A DNA stretch of 64,000 nucleotides. Source: Lachnospiraceae bacterium (GTDB taxonomy: Bacteria > Bacillota > Clostridia > Lachnospirales > Lachnospiraceae). The stretch's first letter is position 1. Every line of letters starts with the position of its first letter. Both the position numbers and the translations under genes were made by a program. Location: the NCBI GenBank assembly GCA_029053015.1, contig JAIDHX010000029.1, positions 1-64,000 of the forward strand. Reading direction: 5' to 3'. This document shows positions 10,453 through 18,677 of this stretch, in pieces. Under the pieces are notes generated by a model. That model saw only the letters and a list, made by a program, of their open reading frames with translations, had not been told where the DNA came from and made no database searches.

Positions 10453-10962
10453 ATGGATTACAGAATGGTACACAAAGGACATCAACAGTTTATCGCATTG
10501 GTAAAAGCTTTTCCGAACAAAATCAGCAATGATGACAATGATCACAGTATTCCCGACTTTTGGGCGGAATGCTCTGAAAAAAATCTCATTGAACCTATAA
10601 GATTGCTTCGTGCTGAAGGAAAAAGAGATTTGTATGGTTTGTGCCGCCCTGCCGGAGACAGCGAAGCTCATTTCCATTATGGAATCGGCATTCTGATTGA
10701 TGCTGATACCGATATTACAAAATTGGAGCAGTTTACAAATAACGGTTATTCCATATGGGAAACGGAACCTGCTGACTACGCCGTGTTTAAATGCTTTGGT
10801 TCTGACAGCAACTGTTTAGGGGAAACATGGAGCAAGTTTTTCAAAGAATTTGTTCCGCAAACAGGTTACACGCAGGCGGACGATACAGACTATGAAATAT
10901 ACCTTGAAAATGGTGAAAGCGGTCTGTTCTGTGAGTTATGGGTTCCTGTTAAGAAAAGTTGA
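10453..10962 (+). CDS. GyrI-like / effector-binding domain protein (no HTH)
   Basis: Small protein with HYGIGILID, ADYAVFKCFG and YEIYLENG, typical of GyrI-like domains. Confidence 0.65.
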   Translation: MDYRMVHKGHQQFIALVKAFPNKISNDDNDHSIPDFWAECSEKNLIEPIRLLRAEGKRDLYGLCRPAGDSEAHFHYGIGILIDADTDITKLEQFTNNGYSIWETEPADYAVFKCFGSDSNCLGETWSKFFKEFVPQTGYTQADDTDYEIYLENGESGLFCELWVPVKKS

Positions 10963-11126
10963 GAGCCTGGGGATTCAGTTAAGCAAATCGGTAATTTGTG
11001 GGCTGTATGTATGTTAATTGGATTAAGCGGAGGCAACAGGACGGAGCGGATCACCCCGTTCCTATGCCTCCATCAACTTTGCGACAGTCTGTCAGAATTC
11101 CTCAAAACGAGTATCATTCTATTTCC

Positions 11127-12389
11127 TTATGACTGATGCTCTCTACGTACATTTGTAAGTTCATCATAATGTCCTGTAATATCTTCACCTGCTTCGACAG
11201 CGGCAACTGCTCCGCTCCTGTAGACGACTTTAAGCAAGATAGGGGTAATGATTGTTGTAATCACCACCATAACCACCACCGGTCCCACAAAAGCGCTTCC
11301 CAGCAGTCCAAATTCAGTTCCTTTGCTTGCCACTATGAGGGCAACCTCTCCTCTGGACACCATTCCGACTCCAATTCGCTTGCACTGGTGTGTCTGATAT
11401 CCACACAGCTTTGCACCCAGACCACACCCGATAACCTTTGTCAGAATCGCCACAATAACAAGTATCAAAGTAAACAGAACAATAGCGGGCGTCATTTTCG
11501 GAAGCGTAACGGAAAGCCCTATATTTGCAAAGAAAACCGGGGACAGCAAAAGAAATGATGCGACATCAAACTTTCCCAACAGATATTCAGACTCTCCTAC
11601 ATTAGATATAATCAGTCCGGCTATGTATGCTCCGGTAATGTCCGCTACGCCAAATAGGCGTTCTGACAAGTATGCCATGAGCAGGCAAAACACAAAGGCC
11701 GCAATCACATGCCTGCGGCGCATTCTATCCGCATTTGACATCCAATATTTGTAAACTTTATAAAACAGAAAGCCGGCTACAATGGCAAACACAAAAAATG
11801 CCGCCACTTTTCCCAAAACTACTATGATGCGGACCGAAGGATCTGCCACACTTGTAATAATTGTCAGAGCAATAATTCCCAGAATGTCATCAATGATTGC
11901 CGCTCCAAGAATCGCATTGCCTGAATGCGTTTTCAATCTTCCAAGCTCTTTCAGCGTCTCTACTGTGATGCTGACGGAAGTGGCAGTCAGAATCACTCCT
12001 ATAAATATGTTCTGCAGCAAAATACTGCACGATGCATCTGACTGTATCATTTCCGGCTTATTAAAGAAACTGGCAGCCAAAAATCCTCCTGCAATCGGTA
12101 CAATAACGCCGCAAGCTGCAATAACCAAAGAGGCTTTTCCACTCTTTTTTAACTCCTTGATATCCGTTTCCAGTCCGGCACTGAACATCAGAACGATCAC
12201 ACCCAGTTCTGCCACAGCCCGCAAAAAATCTGTTTCTGACAGAACCCCAAACGCCGCCGGTCCCAGCAAAAGCCCTGCCATCAGCGCACCAACCACCTGC
12301 GGCATTCGTACTTTCGTTGTTGTAATACCCAATAATTTAGTGCATAATAATATAATTGCCAAATCAAGTAAAAATTTGTAACTGTGCAT
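11127..12389 (-). CDS. cation:proton antiporter, CPA2 family
   Basis: Multi-TM; MPQVVGALMAGLLLGP, ELGVIVLMFSAGLETD, AAIIDDILGIIAL. Confidence 0.85.
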   Translation of the reverse strand: MHSYKFLLDLAIILLCTKLLGITTTKVRMPQVVGALMAGLLLGPAAFGVLSETDFLRAVAELGVIVLMFSAGLETDIKELKKSGKASLVIAACGVIVPIAGGFLAASFFNKPEMIQSDASCSILLQNIFIGVILTATSVSITVETLKELGRLKTHSGNAILGAAIIDDILGIIALTIITSVADPSVRIIVVLGKVAAFFVFAIVAGFLFYKVYKYWMSNADRMRRRHVIAAFVFCLLMAYLSERLFGVADITGAYIAGLIISNVGESEYLLGKFDVASFLLLSPVFFANIGLSVTLPKMTPAIVLFTLILVIVAILTKVIGCGLGAKLCGYQTHQCKRIGVGMVSRGEVALIVASKGTEFGLLGSAFVGPVVVMVVITTIITPILLKVVYRSGAVAAVEAGEDITGHYDELTNVRREHQS

Positions 12390-12720
12390 CTGTCCTGTCT
12401 CCGATTTTCAAGCTTTATCTATCAATATTAACTGTAAGAAACTCCATACGGATGATTCTCTAATAATATCGAAAAGTAACCCAGTTCAGTTTAGCATTAT
12501 TTTCACCAATTTACAACTCTTGTTCCATAAATATATAACAAGAATTGACAAATTTCGATTTAGCAATTTCAAAAATCCGTATTAGGAAAGAATAATCATA
12601 ATTTCTCTAGATTTTCAACACATTTTTCTATGAAAAACAGTAAACATATGTTACAATGATTTACAGAAAATGCACTCTGCGTAGATGCACTTACCTGCAG
12701 ATACAAAAAGGAACCATGAT

Positions 12721-14433
12721 ATGAAAAAGCAAAGAAAGATTACCAAAAAGCTAATATTGCAAATAATATGGGTTATATGCGCGCTGGCGGGCATTATGTT
12801 TTTGATGCCAAAAGTAGATAAACTTTTTTCTCAGGACTATTCTTCCATATTAAATCATATTTCATTAAATGATTCCTGGGATGTTACCATTGGAAATGAC
12901 GTCTACCACGATGTTTCGTTAGATACTTTTCAGTTTGATGCCGTAAGTAAAGGAACAGAAATTACATTGACCCGCACGCTTCCTGACAGCTGGGATATTG
13001 CGGATGGCACACTGCGCTTAAATATCAGATATGCCGCCCTGTCGGTTTTAATTGACGATAAAACTATTTATCAATATGGTTATGACAGAATGATGGAGAA
13101 TAAGATAATCGGCTGTGGAAATCTGTTTGTTAATTTCCCGGAGGAATATCAAGGAAAAAAGATAACGGTTCAGTTCACACCGTCTGAAAACAACGCATTT
13201 ACCTCATTCGAACCTATCAGCATTTACGAATGGCAGAATGCTCACCGCATTCTGTTGACGGAAAACAGGCTTCCCTTGTTCTTAGGCTGCTTTTTATTCG
13301 TTTTTGGTCTTATGACCTGCGTTATCACCATATTTACCTTAGCTTCATCCAGGAAATATATCCGGGTACTTTGTATTTCCATTTTCTCTATTTGTATGGG
13401 GTTGTGGACATTATGCTACTACGATGTCATTTCCATTTTCTCCATGCCGCTGTATTCCATAACGCTATTGGAATATATGTCGCTTTATCTTGCTCCGATT
13501 CCACTGTTTGTCTATCTGTGGTATGACGTGGCACGATTAGAAAAGAAACTGTTCAAAGTATGTTACCGGATTCTTGCCACAATCCATATCGCCGTTATAA
13601 TCGTCGTGATTGGACTTCAGGCAACCAACACCGTACACTTTCCTACTACTTTAAAGTATGTGCAGATGCTGATTGTATGCTCTCTTTTATACTTTATCTT
13701 TATAGAACTTATGAATTTAAAATCCAGCCGTGCAAGTGACCGGCTTTTTCTGGTGGGTATGCTGTTAGTCACTGTCTGCATTGCCTATGACTTAATCAGC
13801 TATAGCCTCAACCGCTATCTGGGAAAAAACGTTCTCACAATGCGAGGCGTAACCTCTCTCGGACTTGTTATTTTCATCTTCATTTTATTTGGTTCTTTCT
13901 GCTTTGAAATGACGCAGAAAATAATGCAGGAGGCAGAGCGGAATTTCCTGATTAAAAGCGCCTATACGGATGAACTGACACAAATCCACAACCGCCGTTA
14001 CTGTATGGAATACATGGATAAAATTAAAGCTTCCGAAAACCTTGATTACACGGTTATCTGCTTTGACTTAAATAACCTGAAAACGGTAAACGATACTTAT
14101 GGGCATGCGATGGGCGATGTTCTGATTAAGAGCGCCGCAGACGTCATTTCAAAAACCTTTGAACAACACGGTCTTGTGGCAAGAATGGGCGGAGATGAAT
14201 TTATTGCCATCATTGAGACGTCTGACCAGGAAGAAATTAACCGGCTGAAGGAGTTATTCCGAACAAATATTGAACAGAAAAATAAAGAAATAACTGATTT
14301 GAATATGTCCATTGCATATGGTTATGCCTCCTGCAATCCTAAAGAGGATAATATCGAGAAAATATACCAAATTGCGGATAACCACATGTATGAGACAAAG
14401 AAACAAATGAAGCAGAAAAACAATGTTACATGA
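12721..14433 (+). CDS. membrane GGDEF protein, putative diguanylate cyclase
   Basis: N-terminal extracytoplasmic region, about 7 TMs, then RMGGDEF. Confidence 0.9.
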   Translation: MKKQRKITKKLILQIIWVICALAGIMFLMPKVDKLFSQDYSSILNHISLNDSWDVTIGNDVYHDVSLDTFQFDAVSKGTEITLTRTLPDSWDIADGTLRLNIRYAALSVLIDDKTIYQYGYDRMMENKIIGCGNLFVNFPEEYQGKKITVQFTPSENNAFTSFEPISIYEWQNAHRILLTENRLPLFLGCFLFVFGLMTCVITIFTLASSRKYIRVLCISIFSICMGLWTLCYYDVISIFSMPLYSITLLEYMSLYLAPIPLFVYLWYDVARLEKKLFKVCYRILATIHIAVIIVVIGLQATNTVHFPTTLKYVQMLIVCSLLYFIFIELMNLKSSRASDRLFLVGMLLVTVCIAYDLISYSLNRYLGKNVLTMRGVTSLGLVIFIFILFGSFCFEMTQKIMQEAERNFLIKSAYTDELTQIHNRRYCMEYMDKIKASENLDYTVICFDLNNLKTVNDTYGHAMGDVLIKSAADVISKTFEQHGLVARMGGDEFIAIIETSDQEEINRLKELFRTNIEQKNKEITDLNMSIAYGYASCNPKEDNIEKIYQIADNHMYETKKQMKQKNNVT

Positions 14434-14471
14434 CATCGTGTAACAGAAAAATTAAGAGTTAGAAAGCAAAA

Positions 14472-14493
14472 AAGCCTTGAAAAATCAAGGCTT
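14472..14493 (-). terminator. terminator downstream of tRNA-Leu(AAG)
   Basis: AAGCCTTGAAAAATCAAGGCTT hairpin with flanking T/A runs. Confidence 0.75.
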
Positions 14494-14509
14494 TTTACTT
14501 TCGGCTTAC

Positions 14510-14593
14510 TGCGGAAGATGGGACTTGAACCCACACGTTGTAACCAACACAAGATCCTTAGTCTTGCCTGTCTGCCAATTCCAGCACTTCCGC
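14510..14593 (-). tRNA. tRNA-Leu, anticodon AAG
   Basis: GCGGAAG...CTTCCGCA acceptor; anticodon arm CAAGA-CTAAGGA-TCTTG; long variable arm; GGTTCAAGTCC T-arm. Confidence 0.9.
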
Positions 14594-14701
14594 TTTTATG
14601 TCCGGTGTTTTCCACCGCGCAAGATTGATAATATCATTTATGTGTGAAAAAGTCAACCTCTATTTCTAAAAAATGTAAGTTTTTCTATCATTTTCGAAAA
14701 C

Positions 14702-15154
14702 TTACTGCCGTTTCTTCTCATAATAAACAAACTTATTATCTCTATGCGTTTCCCGATAACCGCACTTTCGATAAAAGGCATTTGTCCTGACATTCCAAAT
14801 CGGCGTATCCAGTCTGATATATTGCGCTTCCTGAAACTTTTCCTCTATTTGTCTCATCATCTCAATGCCATATCCCTGCCTGTGATATTGCGGGGATACA
14901 AAGATTCTTCCCACATACAATACTTTCTCATTCTGCATATCAGAAAAAAGAATTGCCCCTCCTATGACGCTGTCATTGTGCAGCAATACATATAAGTTTC
15001 CGCTTTCCTGCATTTTGTGGTGCCATTCGACCGAATCATAATCCGGCGGCCCGCCTGCCTTCCCGGCTCCCACTTCTACATCTGTATCAAAAGCGGCTTT
15101 TGATATCTCGGTCATTATTTCTATCTGTTCTTTCTCTGCTAATGTCAGTTTCAT
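14702..15154 (-). CDS. GNAT family N-acetyltransferase
   Basis: GRIFVSPQYHRQGYGIEMMRQIE motif. Confidence 0.85.
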   Translation of the reverse strand: MKLTLAEKEQIEIMTEISKAAFDTDVEVGAGKAGGPPDYDSVEWHHKMQESGNLYVLLHNDSVIGGAILFSDMQNEKVLYVGRIFVSPQYHRQGYGIEMMRQIEEKFQEAQYIRLDTPIWNVRTNAFYRKCGYRETHRDNKFVYYEKKRQ

Positions 15155-15184
15155 ATAAATCCTCCCTGTTTTTCCTATCATCTT

Positions 15185-16141
15185 TTACCTATCCTGTGCC
15201 AGACTGTTGATAACGCTCGTCACTTTTTCCTGTGTTCCCTCTATAAAATTCATTGCCACAGGGCGATGTACGGCTCCCGAAACCAGAGACAAATGAAATT
15301 CATGCAGCAAGCTGTCAATCAGTAAGATTTTCTCGTTGTAGCTTTTTGCAAGCTCCCAATTTGTGATAAACGCCTCGAATACCTTTGCTGCCGCCCCTGT
15401 CGGCATGTTATTTTTCCGGTAACTTCTGCGGTATTCTTTATAAGAATACTGGTATCCGCAGGCGCATTGCCTGAAATCACCGCCGCCTTCCAGTTCCGCA
15501 CCGCAATGATGACAGCGGATAGCATAACGTTCCATGCGCTCCATATCTTCCTTTCCGTATTTACAACGGAGATACAGCGACAATCCTATTTCATCGGCAA
15601 GCTCCGTATTCTGAATCCCTTTTGCATCCAGCAGATAGAGTTGTCTTAATTTCTGAATGTCCAGTTTGGAAGGCCAGTGAAATACATTGTATTTTCCCGG
15701 AATAATCCTGTCTTCCAGCGCTTCTCGCTCCACGCGTTCTCTTTCCCTGCGCTTCTTCTCCCTGTCCGCCTGACGCAGATTCTTTTCCTTAATCTTGTCC
15801 TGCAATTCGCAGCTTTTTTCCTCATATACATTTTGTATATGCTCTAACAGCGCGGCATAACCCGCTTCGTCCTTTACTTCAATTCCATCGACAGTAAACC
15901 CTTCGCTGCCTATCACAATCCCATTGATTATATACACGCCTGATTTCCCAATCCGGTATGTCCATCCATTTTTTTCAGACCACACCGGAGTACCAAACCT
16001 TAAATCATACTGATTCAATATATGCGCTGCAAAATCCCTGAATAAAACAGCAGCGCCACTGCCGCCCCAGAACTCCTCCAACTCTGTAATCTCCGGTCTG
16101 TGGCCTTTCGGGAACCATTCTTTAAATTGATTCATTTCCAT
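15185..16141 (-). CDS. hypothetical protein with zinc-ribbon-like segment
   Basis: Uninterrupted ORF; CHHCGAELEGGGDFRQCACGYQYSYKEYRR; start at MEMNQ. Confidence 0.6.
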   Translation of the reverse strand: MEMNQFKEWFPKGHRPEITELEEFWGGSGAAVLFRDFAAHILNQYDLRFGTPVWSEKNGWTYRIGKSGVYIINGIVIGSEGFTVDGIEVKDEAGYAALLEHIQNVYEEKSCELQDKIKEKNLRQADREKKRRERERVEREALEDRIIPGKYNVFHWPSKLDIQKLRQLYLLDAKGIQNTELADEIGLSLYLRCKYGKEDMERMERYAIRCHHCGAELEGGGDFRQCACGYQYSYKEYRRSYRKNNMPTGAAAKVFEAFITNWELAKSYNEKILLIDSLLHEFHLSLVSGAVHRPVAMNFIEGTQEKVTSVINSLAQDR

Positions 16142-16166
16142 ACTTTTTCCCTCAAATGTTTTTATT

Positions 16167-16862
16167 CTAGTTGATTGCAATATAAATATCCATGCATTTA
16201 ACGCCATCACAATCCAAATACTCATGCTCATAACAGGAAAGAATTGTCGAATCATGCTTTTCTTCCATTCCGTTTATCGCCATGTACATGGATAGCGCCT
16301 GATATGCGTTTGGAATGACTTCAAATTCCCCACCGGACATTTCTTTTATGGTGATGGTAATATACTCCTGCCTGCTCTGACTTATCACTTCCGCCTCTAT
16401 GTCACCGGCATCCTGTCCGTCTGCAAGTATCAGCGCCGCCCCGTAACCCCGCATACGGAATACATTCCTCTGCTCCTGGGACACTTGTGGAAAATCCCAC
16501 CCGATGATATACGGATTTTCTATTTCTAAATGCTTTGCCCAGCCTTTTACATGTGCCAGTGCATCTTCTTCCGGTTCACGGCTTATTACGGCATAGCTGA
16601 TATAGCGAAAAGGCGCAACTGTAACCTGCCTGATTTCAGAATATGCTTCACTGCTGAAATCCATATTTCCCCGCAGCAGCCCATCAACGGAGCAGTTAAA
16701 CAACTCACAGAGTTCAACCAGTTTTTCAACCTCCGGCAATATTGCACCAAGCTCCCACTTCGAAATGGTCTGCCGGCTGACATGCATTCTCCCTGCCAGC
16801 TCTTCCTGCGTCATATTCGTCATCTTCCTCAAAATCTGTAAGTTTTTTCCGAAGTTCATCAA
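16167..16862 (-). CDS. XRE-family regulator with GyrI-like effector-binding C-terminus
   Basis: LRKMTNMTQEELAGRMHVSRQTISKWELG HTH; C-terminal effector-domain resemblance. Confidence 0.75.
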   Translation of the reverse strand: MMNFGKNLQILRKMTNMTQEELAGRMHVSRQTISKWELGAILPEVEKLVELCELFNCSVDGLLRGNMDFSSEAYSEIRQVTVAPFRYISYAVISREPEEDALAHVKGWAKHLEIENPYIIGWDFPQVSQEQRNVFRMRGYGAALILADGQDAGDIEAEVISQSRQEYITITIKEMSGGEFEVIPNAYQALSMYMAINGMEEKHDSTILSCYEHEYLDCDGVKCMDIYIAIN

Positions 16863-16996
16863 AACGCCTCCTTTCCTTTGCTGAGAATATTATCTTACAT
16901 ATATTATTTACAGTCCACCAATCACCATGTGCCTTTTGGCTCATCTTCGCACTTTCAAGTTGCGCAAAGCAAAAGCAAAAAAATGCGGACAAAAAA

Positions 16997-17027
16997 AGAA
17001 ACCTCAATGTCTATCAAGGTTTCTTTA
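16997..17027 (-). terminator. terminator downstream of tRNA-Leu(CAG)
   Basis: AAGAAACCT...AGGTTTCTT stem followed by a T run on the minus strand. Confidence 0.7.
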
Positions 17028-17033
17028 TCCAGA

Positions 17034-17117
17034 TGCGGAAGAAGGGACTTGAACCCTCACGTACGTACATACACATGAACCTGAATCATGCCTGTCTGCC
17101 AATTCCAGCACTTCCGC
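17034..17117 (-). tRNA. tRNA-Leu, anticodon CAG
   Basis: GCGGAAG...CTTCCGCA acceptor; anticodon arm CATGA-TTCAGGT-TCATG; long variable arm. Confidence 0.9.
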
Positions 17118-17168
17118 AAGCAAGGATTATTGTACCGCCTTTTTATGTATCTGTCAAGCCCTATTTAT

Positions 17169-17612
17169 TTATTTTTTGCGTATAGTCAATCGGTCAAAAC
17201 ATTCCCGCGCCGATTTCTCTGATACTATATTTCCAATTAAGACTGCCGTATCAGAACCAACGATCTTCACAACATAATTGTACTCCCTATCATTATAGGA
17301 ATAAAAAATATATTGCAGCCCGTTATAGGTCTTCTCTTCAAGCACTTCTGCACCACTGTCATTCTTGATTCCCTCTGCATAGAGGTCATAGCCTTCACCG
17401 ATGATGAAAGAACCCTGGCTCAATGTTTCTCCATCCTTCGTGATGGTGAATGGCAAATCCGAAGAAAGGTCATAACCGCCCGTTGTATCCAGCCTCAATT
17501 CTATCTTGTCGCCTGTGTCCACATTATAGGTATAAGACTTGAAAGTCCTACAGCCCGTCAATACAAAAGCAAGCATACACATGCCAAGCACTAATGTTAC
17601 AATTTTTTTCAT
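17169..17612 (-). CDS. putative lipoprotein of unknown function
   Basis: MKKIVTLVLGMCMLAFVLTGC lipobox. Confidence 0.7.
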   Translation of the reverse strand: MKKIVTLVLGMCMLAFVLTGCRTFKSYTYNVDTGDKIELRLDTTGGYDLSSDLPFTITKDGETLSQGSFIIGEGYDLYAEGIKNDSGAEVLEEKTYNGLQYIFYSYNDREYNYVVKIVGSDTAVLIGNIVSEKSARECFDRLTIRKK

Positions 17613-17705
17613 TTTTACACCTCCTGCAGTTACAATATTTTACATGCTTTATGATAAATCATATATCTCCAACTGTCAATCCATGTATGATGTCACCAAA
17701 AGAAT

Positions 17706-18677
17706 TTAACCGAAAAATTCCAGTATATTTTCCATATACGGCTTTAATACTGCATTTCCCGCCCTGTACAGTTCATGTCTGGAGTCAGGATAGACACAGA
17801 GTTTTCCGTTCTGCACTCTTTTGATGAATTTTCTCTGTGCCGGCGCTTTTACCTGTCTGTCCCTTCCCGCCTGACACAAAAGCACCGGTATGGATATCTG
17901 CGATGCATTTTTGCTGCTTACGGCAAGATACCCCGCCTGTATCGCAGTACTGCCCCATGTATAGCTTGCGGCGCTGGTCTGATAGCAGGGATTCTGCCTG
18001 CGCTTCTTCTGGTAATAGGAATAGCGCGCCTCCGAATCCAAACAGCTTTTTGCAAAGGGCATGTCCGGATGAAACACTCCCTGCGTAAACAGACGCTTCT
18101 TTCCTCTGCCAAAAAGCTTTGCCATATCGCAGACTGCCTTCGCCACGAACAACGGGCAGGGGCCTGTATAAATGGCAAGCATCGGCGAATTTAAAACTGC
18201 TTTCTGAAAGTCCGTCGGATATTTTTCCAGATACCGCGCGCCAACACAGCCGCCCATGGAATGAGCGTACAGATACAACGGCCCGCCATCCGCAATTTCC
18301 TTTACCACATCTTCCAGAAAAAGATGTAAGTCCTCCACATAGTCCTCGAAATCTTCTACATGCACCACACCGGCGTCCACGCTCTCCCGCAGGGATTTTC
18401 CATGTCCCCGCTGGTCAAACACCGCCACCTGATATCCCGCGCTGTAGAGGTAATAGATAAACTCCCAATATTTTTCAGAGGATTCGCAGAATCCATGGCA
18501 TATCACGACGACGGCGCTGGCTTCCCTGCGCGGATACAACTCATAATACAGCTCTCCGCCCTTGACAGGAAGCCGCCCCTCACGCCGGACTGCCGCCAGC
18601 AGTGTTTCCACTTTTTCCATTTGTTCCTCGAACAACGCTTCATCAAGGCAGGTAAAAGCTTCCGGTATTTTATTCAT
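17706..18677 (-). CDS. alpha/beta hydrolase (lysophospholipase/monoglyceride lipase-like)
   Basis: VVICHGFCESSEKY, FDQRGHGKS, YAHSMGGC; overlaps the GH36 gene by 8 bp. Confidence 0.85.
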   Translation of the reverse strand: MNKIPEAFTCLDEALFEEQMEKVETLLAAVRREGRLPVKGGELYYELYPRREASAVVVICHGFCESSEKYWEFIYYLYSAGYQVAVFDQRGHGKSLRESVDAGVVHVEDFEDYVEDLHLFLEDVVKEIADGGPLYLYAHSMGGCVGARYLEKYPTDFQKAVLNSPMLAIYTGPCPLFVAKAVCDMAKLFGRGKKRLFTQGVFHPDMPFAKSCLDSEARYSYYQKKRRQNPCYQTSAASYTWGSTAIQAGYLAVSSKNASQISIPVLLCQAGRDRQVKAPAQRKFIKRVQNGKLCVYPDSRHELYRAGNAVLKPYMENILEFFG

